A stretch of 54,363 bases of DNA, from positions 1,042,501 through 1,096,863 of the forward strand of contig JACVTC010000054.1 of assembly GCA_016946835.1 (NCBI GenBank), given 5' to 3'. The notes beneath the pieces were generated by a model. That model searched no databases and was not told where the DNA came from. It saw only the letters and a program-made list of their open reading frames with translations. Shown piece after piece: positions 1 to 12,588 of this stretch. Both the position numbers and the translations under genes were made by a program. This stretch comes from Neocallimastix lanati (nom. inval.) (Eukaryota > Neocallimastigomycota > Neocallimastigomycetes > Neocallimastigales > Neocallimastigaceae). Numbering within the stretch: position 1 is the stretch's first letter; every line of letters starts with the position of its first letter.

Positions 1-240
1 TTGTTGAGAATTTTTCAAGAACGCTTTTTTTCGGAGTGTTTCTCCAGTTCCTAACTTCTCTTCGAAGGGAAGAAAATATAACCTAACCCGTTATAATGCA
101 TACTAGTTCCTTGGACAAATGCATAAACGTCAGAAAAATTACAATTTAGTAGAATATATCTACATCACTTAAGTATAATATATATATCTATATGGACACA
201 TGATATGTACCCAAATGCTAGTAATTCCATTGTAAATATA

Positions 241-480
241 TTAAATGACAGTACTTGCGTAACCCTCATCGGTCCACCGTCAGGAAGAACCAACAATATT
301 GGTGTGTATAACATTTAGTAGTTTGGTAATCTCAGGAGTTACTCTATTATTGAGCAATCTTTTCATTTTAGATATACCACAGGTAATGTAAGCAATGTTA
401 TTGTTAATATTACTGGTAATATGCTCTTTTATGAATTTTGATAAATCTTTGAGACAGAAATGGCCAAGTCTTCTGTATTA
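241..480 (-). pseudogene. Ty1/copia-like pol remnant (pre-integrase region)
   Basis: Read on the minus strand, 301-474 encodes a stretch starting RRLGHFCLKDLSKFIKEH, continuing through ITCGISKMKRL and ending TKLLNVIHTNIG. This matches the layout of the copia GAG-pre-integrase domain: an RLGH motif, a cysteine followed by G.SK, then the L..IHT.. entry into the integrase core. A TAA lies two codons before RRLGH and a TGA interrupts the reading just after NIGCSS, so no intact gene remains. The next bases (about 241-285) still read as RWTDEGYAS but no catalytic D,D-35-E core is visible. The asparagine-rich tracts at 785-1340 lie upstream in the same orientation and may be the degenerate gag side of the same element. 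No LTRs were found. Confidence 0.65.
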
Positions 481-821
481 AAGATTATTGTTATCAGTGT
501 TCAGAATTAAATTATTATATTTAATCTTGGTTTAATTATAAATGTATTGCATTCATCAATTGATCAATAAGTATTATTAATATTATTATCATTATCTGTA
601 ATAAGATATTGTTCATTGTCAATTAGTGTAGTAAGTGAAGTTAATTCCGTATGGTCAAATTAAATTTCATTAATTAAATATTTATTAGCATGTCTTGAGT
701 TGAATACTTTATTTAAGGTAATGTTATAATTGCTAAAAAGAGCCTTTGTACGGGCCAAATCCTTCGAATTCCATTTCAGAATTGTTAATTATGATTTTTT
801 TTTCCTAAATTATTATTTTCA

Positions 822-988
<167 letters not shown>

Positions 989-1159
989 TTCATCATTATC
1001 ATCATCATTCAATATCATTTATATTATTATTAATTATGTGACTTTATTTGCATAATTTATATCGTCATTATATTCAACAGGAAAATTATTCTTTTCAATA
1101 TTATATTTTTTTATTATTATTTCAGTAATTTCTATTAGTTTTCTTATCATAGTTATTGA

Positions 1160-1160
<1 letters not shown>

Positions 1161-1234
<74 letters not shown>
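1161..1234. repeat. (ATT)n microsatellite
   Basis: About 25 uninterrupted ATT units in the same neighbourhood as the larger run at 826-988. Confidence 0.95.
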
Positions 1235-1675
1235 CAAATTTGTTAATGAAGCTATTATTATTGTTAAATTTAGACATTCCATTTGTTCGGATTGGAAAAT
1301 TATTTTGTTGGTGGCTTCCATTTCTGATGCTTAAATACATTAGATAATTATAATTTCGATTATTATGAATATATTGTGGCTTTAATATTATTTACTAATA
1401 TGTACATTCGATAAATATATTCATTGATTTGGTTGAGTGTTGTATTTAAGAATGTGATATATTAATAAAAATTTAATTCGAAAATTTAACGCCCCACATT
1501 TTTAATTTTTTTTTTTTTCTAGAGTCATTTCCAGCATTAATAAATGATGAAATACATTTGTGTTAATATAAATAATAAATCAAATTTTTAATTGTTACAT
1601 ATATGTTTATATCCATGTATAAATATAAAAGGGTTATTTTTTATTTTTTTTTTTAAAAAAATTTTAAATGTGAGA

Positions 1676-1996
1676 GTTGCATTTCGCCAAAATGGCAACC
1701 TATTGATATAAATGAATGAATGAATAAATAAATAAAAACTCAAAATAATTTTTATTTTAAATTATATTTAATAATTAATTAAAGATATTTTTTAATATTT
1801 TGTAAAATAGTTATAAAATAATTATTTATAATATTTAATTATAAAAATATATTTAATTATAAATATATATTTTAATATTTAAATATTTACTTTAAAAATA
1901 TAAATGCATCAATATTAATAATATTTAATTTTATTTATTTAATTACATAATAATTTTCTGTTTGGCGAAATGCAACTTGGCGAAATGCCCACTCCC
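1676..1996. mobile_element. MITE-like element with 16-bp terminal inverted repeats
   Basis: GTTGCATTTCGCCAAA at 1676-1691 is perfectly inverted as TTTGGCGAAATGCAAC at 1961-1976. The right end carries a second half-copy (CTTGGCGAAATGCCCACTCC, 1977-1996). The interior is short, AT-rich and has no open frame. The ends share the GCATTTCGC core with the elements at 6323-6608 and 43723-43969, so this is a related but distinct subfamily of a non-autonomous inverted-repeat transposon. No clear target-site duplication could be fixed in the AT-rich flanks. Confidence 0.65.
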
Positions 1997-2720
1997 ATTT
2001 TAAACATCAAAAATTTTTTCTCATAAAACCTTTTTTTATAATTGCTAACATTTAAAGAAAAAAAAAAAAAAACAATTAAATAAATTTTACTTTTTAACTA
2101 TTAAAAAATGGAAAAAAAAAAAATATAAAAATTGAAAAAAGTGAAACAAATAAAACAAAATAATAAATTATTATAAATAAAAAAATATAAATATAATTTA
2201 TATCTTTAAAATTAAATAATATATATATTTTTTAAATATTAATTTGAAATTTAATTATAATGGCTTATTTCAATTTATTATTATTACTATTATTTTTTTT
2301 TTATCGTATTTCTTTTCATTATTTATTATTTTTCATATAGTTAAAAATAATATAATATAAAATAAAATAAAATACAATGATAAAAAATAAAAAAAAAAAA
2401 AAAAAGGAAAAAAATAAAAAAATAAAAAATTTTTATTTTTATATTTTTATTTATAAATATAAAATATTTTTACATTATTTATATATATGAATTTTGTTTT
2501 GAAATAATTATAGTAATTAAAAGTGTTATTTTTTTATTTTTAATTTTTTATTTATTTTATTTTTTATGATTGTTTGATGAATGCTTTAATTTTATTGAAA
2601 TTTTTTTTTTTTTTTTTTTTTTTTTAATTTTTTTAATTGTATTTTATTATTTTTGTTTTTATCATTATTATTTCTTTTTATTGATTTTGTATTATTTTAT
2701 ATAATTTTCCTTCAATTAAT
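1997..2720. other. AT-rich intergenic region
   Basis: Homopolymer A and T runs and low-complexity AT sequence downstream of the proteasome gene; no gene or other feature seen. Confidence 0.6.
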
Positions 2721-4834
2721 TTATTGATCTATTTCCATTTCGTTAGTTTCAACAACATCGACAAGATTTCTGATACTTTCCTTGATAACGGCTTTAAAAT
2801 TTTAATAAATAATTAATATTTCATAATATCATTTTAAATTATTTAAAATAAATATAATATATATAAATATAATAATAATAATTTACAAAATAAGTTATTA
2901 TTAATCATTTAATCCAAAATTTGCTATAATGTTGTAATTTTTTTTATTTATAATATATATATATATAATATTATATATTTACGAGTAACACCAAGCTTGA
3001 ATTTGTAGACTTGCTCCTTTTCTTTTCTTACATTTGGTTTTATGTAGTTTCTTAAGTAATCTACCTTACCCTTAGTAAGAACACAAACATCAACATTACT
3101 ACCAGAACCCATATCGTTGAAGATACCAGCTTGAATAGCTTCAGCAACAAGATCAATAGCTTCTTGACGCTAAATATTTAATATTTTATTTATTTATTTA
3201 TTATTTTATATTTAATTATTATTTTAATATTTGAACAAAATCATAGTGATTTAATTATTTATAACAAAAAAATAAGAAAAATTTATAATAAAAATTTAAA
3301 ATATTAATAAATAAATTGATGTTTTGATAAAAATTATAATAATACAAAATGTATTAGTGAATAAAATGAGTATACCTCTAAATTAGCTTTGTATTTAGAT
3401 TCGAAAACAGCCATAGCAGCTAATGAACCAGAACCCATAGTAACATATGGAAGTTTATCAGTACTACCATGTGGGTAAATAGTATATAAGTGTGGTCCGG
3501 TACAGTCTACACCACCTAAAATTAAAGCAGCACCAATATGACCTTGGTATCTATTATAATAAATTATTTTAATAACAATAATAGTAAAAAAAAAATAATA
3601 AAAAAAAAAAAAAAAAAATACAAATAAAAATATATATATATATATATAAATTTAAAATTAAATTCATATTCATTTGAATTTAAATATTTCAAGGTATAAC
3701 AATTAATAAAAGTATTAAGAAATATTTTATTTAAATTATAAGATAAATTAAATTATATATATATATTTCTTTAAATTTTTATATTTTGAAATTACTTGAA
3801 TAAAAGTTGTTTAAGCATTGTCATAGCAGTAACAACTCTGGCTTCTCTACCAGTGTTTAATCTATGTAATTCAATGTTAGAACTAATTAAAGCAGTGGTC
3901 ATTTCAGTATCAGCAGCTGTACCAGCACCACAACAATACATATTTGGAGCGATGTAGTGAATCTTTTCACAATTCTTATCAGCAACAATTGGTCCTTCAG
4001 TAGCACGAGTATCTGCACCTAAAACAATACCATCCTTTTGGAATGGTATATTTAGTTTTTACATTAATATATAATATTTATGTATTTTATTTTATAATAA
4101 TAATTTTATAATAATGTATTGTTTTCATATATATTTATACAAATTGCATTATATCTTTTTTTTTTTTAATATTTTTTTTTCTTATTATATTATTATTATT
4201 ATTTTATTTTTATTCCAATACTATTATTGCTAATAATTTGAATTTTCAAAAAAAAAAAAAAAATAAAAATAAAAAACATTTAATGAGTTATTTCTATCTA
4301 AATTTATTTATTTAGTTTATTATTATTATTATTATAATTATTATTTTTTGTTTGATCATAAATGTAGAATTTAAGTTTAAAAAATCTTTATTGCTTTAAA
4401 ATTCTATACTATCTAATTTTACTTAGTTCTGCGATCAAATATGTATATTAAATAGGAATTTTAGTGATAAGAATTGATTTGAATATTTAACGTGTGAATT
4501 AAAAAGAATACATTCCTAAATTAAATTTTATATACCTTAAACATTAAACCGACAATGGTAGTACCAGTTTTGGTTGCTTTTGGAAGTTTCATATTATTAC
4601 CATTTCCATATTTCAAAAATAAATTTCTGAAATTAATTATATTGAAATTTATTAGTATTTAAATATTTTTAGTAGCTTATAATATTGTATGAAATTGTTT
4701 TTAAAAAAAATCCATTCATTATATCTCATTTCTATAATAAATTTGTATGTGTTGAAATAAATATTTTTATTAAATCTTGATATTTATGCTAACCTTTGGT
4801 AATTATCAAAATTGAATCCAGCTTTTGTTGCCAT
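2721..4834 (-). CDS. PUP1: 20S proteasome subunit beta-2 (PSMB7/Pup1-type), six exons
   Basis: Exons on the minus strand are 4794-4834, 4536-4626, 3796-4034, 3376-3550, 2983-3169 and 2721-2791. They join to 804 nt, giving 267 residues and a TAA stop. All five introns are GT-AG (167, 501, 245, 206 and 191 bp). The start is [15 protein letters not shown] 35-residue propeptide ends KATKTG, after which Thr-36 becomes the N-terminal nucleophile. In mature numbering Asp17 (GADTRAT), Lys33 and Gly45 ([14 protein letters not shown]) are all present, the set expected of the trypsin-like beta-2 subunit. The [19 protein letters not shown] and [17 protein letters not shown] blocks and the C-terminal arm ([18 protein letters not shown]) also match the family. 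The protein cleaves after basic residues in the 20S core of the cytosol and nucleus. Intron 2 is unusually long and its acceptor (CCAAAAG) is weak in pyrimidines, so that junction is the least certain. Confidence 0.95.
4351..4439 (-). other. Two-arm inverted repeat inside intron 2 of the proteasome gene
   Basis: TTTGATC at 4351-4357 pairs with GATCAAA at 4433-4439, and nested inside it TAGAATTT at 4365-4372 pairs with AAATTCTA at 4399-4406. The intron transcript could therefore fold into an ~89-nt two-helix hairpin with internal loops. This sits in the one long intron. C/D boxes and an H/ACA layout were looked for and not convincingly found. Confidence 0.4.
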
Positions 4835-5369
4835 TTTATTAATTATATATAAACTATTTAAAATTAGATATGAAAAAAGAAAGTTAAATTAATATTAGAA
4901 TATTTATAATAAGGAGGAGAGACTCTAAATTTTATTGAAATTTCAATATAGGTATAATACATCTATTTGATAATAATAAATTTTTATATTTAAAACTTAA
5001 TTTTAAATTTAAATGAAATAATAAATATTTAATATTGAATAATATAATGTTTATGAACTGTTATTATTATTAATTTAAGTAATAAATATACTTTAAAATG
5101 ATTGTTATTAGAATTTATTGATACATTAAATTTTATGACATGGATCAATTTATAACCTCAATATATAAATGTAAAATTTATATCAATATATTTGTAAAAT
5201 ATATTTTTTAATACCTGTTATTAATTATTTTAATTCTTTGATGATTTTAAATTATTGTTTATTCTTTTATTTATTTTTATTTATTGATGGATCAAATTAC
5301 AAAGAAATAATTCTGTATTTGTATTTATATTATTTGATTAATAATAATTTTAAAATAAATATATTTTTA

Positions 5370-5400
<31 letters not shown>

Positions 5401-6316
5401 ATTTTTTATTTTTTAAATAATTTTCATATATTAAAAATTATTAAAATATTAAAAATAATTATATAATTATTAATTTATTTATTAATATAATATTTATATA
5501 TTTACTTAATTATTTTATTTTTTTAAAAAAAGTATTTTTATTTAATTATAGTTTATTAAAAAATCAATTAGTAACAAATTTTATTAAGAATGTATATTAA
5601 AAAATATCGGTTTATAAAGATTTTATTATAATTAATAATATTTCTTTCAATTATATAATAATAATATTATTAATAATAATATTATTAATACTAAATAGTG
5701 GACATTATAATAATAATAATAATAGTAATCATTAAATAATAAATAATAAATAATAAATAATAAATAATAAATAATAAATAATTAATAATAAATAATAAAT
5801 AATAAATAATTAATAATAAATAATAAATAAATAATAAATAAATAATAAATAAATAATAAATAAATAATAAATAAATAATAAATAAATAATAAATAAATAA
5901 TAATAGATAATAATAAATAATAAATAATAAATAAATAATAAATAAATAATAAATAAATAATAAATAAATAATAAATAAATAATAAAATAAATAAATAATA
6001 ATAAATAATAAATAATAAATAATTACTAATTAATATATTAAATAGTCAAAAATTTTTACTTTTTAAATAATATGTTTAGATGTAAATATAAAAATAATAA
6101 TACTAATAATAGTAATATAATTGCTAAGAATCGTGAAAATTTATATCCATTTTATTAATATGCTTTATGAAAAAAATAACTAGCACTTCATTATTCTAAA
6201 TTAAATGCTTTTTTTATTAATATATTGTGGCTTATATATTAAAAATATTACAATATGTTTCAATACATTTGAAGCTTATTTTTCATCCATTTCCCATATT
6301 TTAATAATAATAATAA
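4835..6316. other. AT-rich intergenic region with tandem AATAAATAAT-type repeat
   Basis: Region upstream of the proteasome gene. From about 5710 to 6035 it consists of interlaced AAT and AAAT/TAAA units. A short open frame at 5238-5420 is hydrophobic low-complexity translation of AT sequence and is not considered a gene. Confidence 0.6.
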
Positions 6317-6322
6317 GGGGAT

Positions 6323-6608
6323 CGTGCATTTCGCAATTGTGCATTTCGCAATGTGGCATATAAACTTTTTAAAATAAAGCCATACATTTTTAAGATATTC
6401 TATACAATAATAAATAAATATATATATAATAATATATTTTTCAATTAAATATTATTAAATAGCTATCTCAAAAGAAATAATAATATATTTTATTAATAAA
6501 GAAATATAAAAAATTATTTTTACAATTGAATATTAATAAATTATATATAAAAAAAGAAAATTTATTATTTATTTAATTATCAATACAAGCCACATTGCTA
6601 AATGCACT
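6323..6608. mobile_element. MITE copy, GTGCATTTCGCAATGTGGC family
   Basis: The left end reads CGTGCATTTCGC, repeated as GTGCATTTCGCAATGTGGCA. The right end, read inverted, is AGTGCATTTAGCAATGTGGC. The interior is 250 bp of AT-rich sequence including AAATAAAGCCATACATTTTTAA. The element at 43723-43969 matches this one in reverse orientation, including the GGGGATCGTGCATTTCGC start and the AAAATAAAGCCATACATTTT segment just inside. Two copies sharing ends and interior indicate a non-autonomous DNA transposon family. Confidence 0.75.
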
Positions 6609-6610
6609 AG

Positions 6611-6614
6611 ATTC

Positions 6615-6650
<36 letters not shown>

Positions 6651-6746
6651 CAATAATAATAATAATAATAATAATAATATATAATAATAATAATAATATA
6701 TAATAATAATATATAATAATAATAATAATATATAATAATAATAATA

Positions 6747-6808
<62 letters not shown>
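6611..6808. repeat. (AAT)n-rich simple repeat
   Basis: Triplet AAT runs broken by AATATAT units, directly abutting the right end of the MITE at 6323-6608. The small open frames across it are low-complexity translation. Confidence 0.9.
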
Positions 6809-8453
6809 GATCACTATTATTAAGTATATTTAATTATATGATATAATCTCAGTTAAATTCAGTTAAATGTTAATATTTAGAGCATTTAACTGAAAGGGAA
6901 AATTAATACTTTAATATTTTTATATAAAAATACGAAAAAGTTTTTTTCAATTGATATATGTATAGATTTTCTTACCAATTTTTATTGAATTGAGGGGTTT
7001 TTTTAACCATAAAACAATTAGATTTTTTTTTGTTACTTTTTTAGGGAATAATTAATATATAAGGGATAATAATAATATTTAAACTCTATTATACTTGGTT
7101 TTATTTCTATTTTTGTATATATAATGCCAAACAATTCTTTAACTTTTAACTTTTATTAAAATAATAATAGAAAATAAAATATTTTATTATGAAGTTAAAA
7201 AATAAAACTTAATATATATTTAATATATTTGATATATATATATGTTTATGTTATTTAATAAAATTTATTGTCATAATCCATGTATAATGATTTTAATAGA
7301 TATTATATACCTTTTTTCTATTCTATTTTTCTTTTAATAGTACTCTTATTTATATTATAAGCTACATGAATTTATTATTTATCTAGTGATTAAAGATTTT
7401 TTAAATTCATATTAAATATCACTTAATATTAAAAAAGTCGACTTTTAAAAAAAAAAAAAAAAAAAAGTTTGATCAACATTTTTAAATGTAATGTAATAAA
7501 ATTGTAATGTAATTCAAATTATTATAATTAAAATTATTTATTATTCGATTTTAATATTTAATTATTATTATTTATATTATTATTATAATATTTTTTTTAT
7601 TTAAATGATAATTTTTTTTTTAAATATATATTAAAAAAAAAGTTATTGAAATTATCAATATATATTAATATAATGTAATATATTGATTATTTGGATTGTT
7701 CAATCAGAATCAATTTTAAATTTTTTTTTTTTTTTTTTTTTTAAAAATCATTTTAATTACAATTGAGAATACTGAAAATATATATTAACTATGATATTAC
7801 TATTAAAATTTTAATCAAAATAAATTGTTAAAATATATTATTAATACATTAAAATACATTAGAAATATATATTAAATTTTAAAATTTAAAAAAAAAAAAA
7901 AAAAATTACATTTAAGAATTAAAAAAAAAAAGAATTAATATTTTCTATTTTTTTTTTTTATTTTGTTTTATTTAAAAATATAGATAAAATTTATAAGAGA
8001 TATAAAAAATAAATAAATAAAAAAAAAAAAAGGGAAAGATTTGCTAAAATTAATATATATATAAAAGTATATAAAATAGTAGTCTTCTTTTTTTTTTTTT
8101 TTTATATTTTTTTTTAATTCTTTTTTATTTTTTTAGAGCATAAAGATAAATTATTATTTAATTAGAAAAATAGTAATAGTATGAAACATTTAATATAAAA
8201 ATAAGTAATTTTTTAATTAGTTTAAACGAAAAATATATATTTAAAACTATCAAATAGAGATTAAAATTTTTTTTATAAAGCGAGAAATAAAATATATATA
8301 TATTTATTTTTTTTAAAAAAATATTTATTATTTATTAAAATTTAAAAATTAAATTAATTTTAAAATATATCCATTACGAATTATAGATATTACCTTTACA
8401 TTTATTTTAATTTATTTTTCACCATATTATTAATTTAATAGAATAGAAATAAA
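6809..8453. other. AT-rich intergenic region upstream of the ankyrin gene
   Basis: No gene seen. CAGTTAAATG at 6860-6869 and CATTTAACTG at 6883-6892 form a perfect 10-bp inverted repeat. Several long A and T tracts occur in the last 600 bp before the start codon at 8454, as expected for promoters in this base composition, but no specific element could be assigned. Confidence 0.5.
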
Positions 8454-11400
8454 ATGGAAAGCAAAAATAAAAGCTCAGGTTTATCAGAATTATTAAAGAG
8501 TGAAAATATTGAAGAACTTAGAAAATATTTCAATGAACATATCAATGAAATTAATAAGAAAAATAGACACGGTAATTCTTCATTATTATGGGCTAGTCAA
8601 AATGGAAAAATAAAAATTATAGAATTATTATTGGAATTCAAAGTAGATATTAATATTGTTGATAAACATGGTAACAATGCCTTAATTATTGCTAGTGCTA
8701 ATGGTTTCAAAGATATTGTTGAATTGTTATTAAAGAACAATGCTAATGTCAATGAAACTAATCATTATAAAAATACCGCACTTATACTTGCTTGTAATAA
8801 GGGTTATACCTCAATCGTTGAATTATTATTAAAGTATAATGCTGACGTTAACATAATGAATAGAGCTCATGATACCGCTCTTATTAGAGCTTGTGCTAAT
8901 GGTCATAAAAAGATTATTGAAATGCTCTTAGAACGTAACATTAACGTTAATGCTATTAATAGAAAGAACGATTCTGCTCTTTCATTAGTTTGCTTTAATG
9001 GAAATGATAAAATTGCTGAAATGTTATTAGACCATGGTGCTGACGTTAATATTACTGATGGCAACGATAATACCACACTCATGATGGCTAGTTTTAATGG
9101 TTATGAAAAGATAGTTGAATTATTATTAAAGGAAGGTCAAGGTATTGACATTAATAATACGAATACTGAAGGAAATACTGCACTTATGATGGCTTGTTAC
9201 AATGGTCATGAAAAAGCTGTTCAAACTTTAATCAAATATAATGCTAATATCAACTTAGAAAATGAAAATGGTGAAACAGCTTTAGAAATTGCTCAAGAAA
9301 GAGACTTTGAAAGTATTGCTAATTTATTACAGGATATTGATGATAAATGCACTTTATCATTTATTTCTGCCAGTAAGCATAATAAGACTGAAACTGTTAA
9401 ACAACTCTTAGAACAAATATCCGATATTGATGCTAAGGATGAAGAAGGTAATTCTGCTATCATCTACGCTTGTCAAAATGAAAATGAAGAAATTATCAAG
9501 TTATTAATTGAAAATGATGCTGATGTTGATGCTACTGATATTTATGGTAATACCGCTCTTATTATATCCTCTGCTAACGGTCATGAATCTATCGTTAAGC
9601 TTTTAATTGATAATGGTGCTGAAATTAACAAGATGAATAACTATAAGAACACTGCTCTTATTTTAGCTTGTAACAAGGGTTATATTGAAATTGTTGATTT
9701 ATTATTAAAGTCTAAGGCTGATCCAAATATTGAAAATAAAAGAAAGGATACCGCTTTATTACGTGCTTGTTCTAATGGACATAAGACCATTGTTGAAATG
9801 CTTCTCAAATATAATGCCAATGTTAATGTTATTAATAAGAAGAACGATACTCCATTAGCTTTAGCTTGTTTCATCGGTTACGAAGATATCGTTGATTTAT
9901 TATTAGATCATGATGCTGATATTCAAGTTATTGATGAAAATATGAATACCTCTTTAATGATGGCCAGTTACAATGGTCACAAGAATATTGTTGAACTTTT
10001 ATTAAAGAAAGGTAAGAATATTAACATTAATGCTCAAAATATTGATGGTAATACTGCTCTTATGATGGCTTGTTTCAATGGTCATGAAAAGGTTGTTCAA
10101 CTTTTAATTGACAATAATGAAGTGGATATCAATATTAAGAATAATGAAGAAGAAACAGCTTTAGAAATTGCTGGTGAAAAAGATTACAAGAATATTGTTG
10201 AATTATTGCAATTAGTTAATGAAGGAGATACTTCTACTTTCTTTAATGCAATCAAGGAAAGAGATATTCCTACCGTTCAAGCTACTCTTGCTAAGATGAA
10301 TGAAGTTCCACTTGACAAGATTCAAAATGAAAAGGATAATGCTCTTGTCTATCTTTGCCAAAACAATGACTATGAATTAGCCAAGATTCTTATTGAAAAC
10401 GGTGCTAATATTAATGCTCTCGATGAATATGATAATGCACCAATCATTCTTGCTGCTGGTAACGGTAATGAAGAATTAACTAGGTTCTTACTTGAAAATA
10501 ATGCTAATGTCAATGCTAAGAATAAGTATGGTAACACTGCTCTTATCTTAGCCAGTAATAAGGGTTTAGCTCCAATTACTGCTATTCTTCTTGAACATAA
10601 TGCTGATGTCAATATTGTTAATATTAAAAATGATAATGCTTTAATTCGTGCTAGTGCCAATGGCCATGTTGAAGTTATAAAGTTATTATTAATGAAAAAC
10701 CCAGATGTTAATATTAAGAATAAGAACAATGATTCTGCTTTCACTCTTGCATGTTATATTGGTTATCCAGAAATTGTTGAATTATTATTACAACATGGTG
10801 TCAACATTAATGAAAAGGATGAAAATGAAAATTCTGCTTTAATGATGGCTTGTTTCAATGGCCATGATAAAATTGTTGATCAATTCTTAAGTTTCAAGGC
10901 AAAGGCTACTGAAAATGGTGAAGGAAGTCCACTTCAAATTAATGCTCAAAATATTGATGGAAATACTGCACTTATGATGGCTTGTCTTAGTGGTCATGAA
11001 AAAGTTGTTAAATCTCTTCTTAATGATAAGGAAGTTAATGTTAATATTAAGAATGTTGAAGATTGTACTGCTTTAGATATTGCTGCAGAAAGAGGTTTCG
11101 AACCAATTGTTGAATTATTACAAAATGTTAACAAAAAGAACAATATGGCCTTCATTAATGCTGTTAAGAAGAGAGAAGTTAAGACCATTCAATCCTTACT
11201 TCAACAAATTGGTAATATTAATGTTAAGGATAGAAAGAAGAATACTGCTTTAATATATGCTAGTCAAAACGGTGATGAAGAAATTGTTAGGTTACTTTTA
11301 GATCACAAGGCTGATGTTAATACTATCGATAAATATGGTAATACTGCTCTTATTGTTGCTAGTGCTAGTGGTTATGAAAAAATTGTTAACCTTTTATTAG

Positions 11401-12065
11401 AAAGAGGAGCCAACGTCAATGAAATGAATAACTTTAAGAATACTGCACTCATTCTTGCTTGTAATAAGGGTTATGCTGGTATTGTTGAAGCTCTCATTAA
11501 GAATCATGCCAATATTAATGTAGAAAATGCTATTCATGATACTGCATTAATTCGTGCTTGTGAACGTGGTTACGAAAAAATTGTCAATCTTTTATTGGAA
11601 CAAAAGGCTGATGTTAATGTTATTAATAAGAAGAATGATTCTGCCTTAACCTTAGCATGTTTCAATGGCCACAGTAAAATTGCTCAAATTCTTTTAGACC
11701 ATGATGCTGATCCAAATGTTAAGGACAAGAATGATAACACACCATTAATGATGGCTTGTTTCAATGGATACCAAGCTATTGTAGATATGCTCTTAAACGT
11801 TAAGGATGGTAAGGTTGAATTAGATAATAAGAATGTAGATGGAAATACTGCTCTTATGATGGCCTGCTATAATGGTCATGAAACTATTGTAAAACAGTTA
11901 TTAGAAAAGGGAGTTAATGTTAACTTGGAAAGTAAACAAGGAGATACTGCCTTATCTATTGCAAAATATAAGAAAAATTATGCTATTATTGATTTATTAA
12001 TTCAACATGGTGCTACCAATGATGAATCTGATGATACCAATAGTGAAGAAAGCTTTGAAGAATAA
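8454..12065 (+). CDS. Ankyrin-repeat protein, 1,203 residues, four super-repeats
   Basis: A single intronless frame opens at AATAAAATGGAAAGC. Nearly the whole protein is ankyrin repeats of the form G.TALI.A...GH..IV..LL...A.VN. The repeats are arranged in four super-repeats of about 290-305 residues that start near residues 10, 300, 593 and 898. Each opens with a divergent repeat (for example TLSFISASKHNKTETVKQLL and MAFINAVKKREVKTIQSLL). Corresponding repeats in different super-repeats resemble each other more than their neighbours: ALILACNKGY, ALIRAC.NGH and ALMMAC.NGHEK recur in order. This implies duplication of an eight- or nine-repeat block. There is no signal peptide, membrane segment or catalytic domain; the C-terminal tail (DDTNSEESFEE) is acidic. 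It is probably an intracellular protein-binding scaffold; partner unknown. Confidence 0.93.
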   Translation: MESKNKSSGLSELLKSENIEELRKYFNEHINEINKKNRHGNSSLLWASQNGKIKIIELLLEFKVDINIVDKHGNNALIIASANGFKDIVELLLKNNANVNETNHYKNTALILACNKGYTSIVELLLKYNADVNIMNRAHDTALIRACANGHKKIIEMLLERNINVNAINRKNDSALSLVCFNGNDKIAEMLLDHGADVNITDGNDNTTLMMASFNGYEKIVELLLKEGQGIDINNTNTEGNTALMMACYNGHEKAVQTLIKYNANINLENENGETALEIAQERDFESIANLLQDIDDKCTLSFISASKHNKTETVKQLLEQISDIDAKDEEGNSAIIYACQNENEEIIKLLIENDADVDATDIYGNTALIISSANGHESIVKLLIDNGAEINKMNNYKNTALILACNKGYIEIVDLLLKSKADPNIENKRKDTALLRACSNGHKTIVEMLLKYNANVNVINKKNDTPLALACFIGYEDIVDLLLDHDADIQVIDENMNTSLMMASYNGHKNIVELLLKKGKNININAQNIDGNTALMMACFNGHEKVVQLLIDNNEVDINIKNNEEETALEIAGEKDYKNIVELLQLVNEGDTSTFFNAIKERDIPTVQATLAKMNEVPLDKIQNEKDNALVYLCQNNDYELAKILIENGANINALDEYDNAPIILAAGNGNEELTRFLLENNANVNAKNKYGNTALILASNKGLAPITAILLEHNADVNIVNIKNDNALIRASANGHVEVIKLLLMKNPDVNIKNKNNDSAFTLACYIGYPEIVELLLQHGVNINEKDENENSALMMACFNGHDKIVDQFLSFKAKATENGEGSPLQINAQNIDGNTALMMACLSGHEKVVKSLLNDKEVNVNIKNVEDCTALDIAAERGFEPIVELLQNVNKKNNMAFINAVKKREVKTIQSLLQQIGNINVKDRKKNTALIYASQNGDEEIVRLLLDHKADVNTIDKYGNTALIVASASGYEKIVNLLLERGANVNEMNNFKNTALILACNKGYAGIVEALIKNHANINVENAIHDTALIRACERGYEKIVNLLLEQKADVNVINKKNDSALTLACFNGHSKIAQILLDHDADPNVKDKNDNTPLMMACFNGYQAIVDMLLNVKDGKVELDNKNVDGNTALMMACYNGHETIVKQLLEKGVNVNLESKQGDTALSIAKYKKNYAIIDLLIQHGATNDESDDTNSEESFEE

Positions 12066-12557
12066 ATGTTTTTAAATTAAGCTAAAAGGAAAATAAAATA
12101 TATATGTAAAAAAAAAAAAAAAAGAACATAGGGAAAGTAGTAAGGAAAATAGTAATTATATATTTTTATTATGGTGGAATTAGATTTAATATAATTTAAA
12201 CATACATATATATATTTTTTATTTTTATTAATAATTTTTAGTATTTGTCAAAAAGTTCATATTATTATAATATATGCTTTATTTTTTCTTTATTAATTTT
12301 TTTCTTTATAAAATTTTTTTTTTTTTTTTAAATATTTATTTTTATTTTTATCATCAAAAAAAATTATTAAATAATTAGTTTTCATTTGTAATTTAATAAT
12401 GATATAAATCATTAGAAAGAAAAAAAAAAAAAAAAAATAAGTATATATTTATTATTACTAATAGTGCAATTTTAATTTAATTTAATTTTTTCTTTTATAC
12501 TGCTTTTTTTATTTCAATTTTCTACTTCATTATTTAATGGATACTCCTAAAAAAAAA

Positions 12558-12588
<31 letters not shown>

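Noticed and set aside
4351-4439. Intronic C/D or H/ACA snoRNA
   Set aside because: A terminal stem exists but no good C box, D box or H/ACA box pair could be placed; kept only as an inverted repeat.
10370-10744. Minus-strand open frames inside the ankyrin gene
   Set aside because: Shadows of a repetitive coding sequence with biased codon use.
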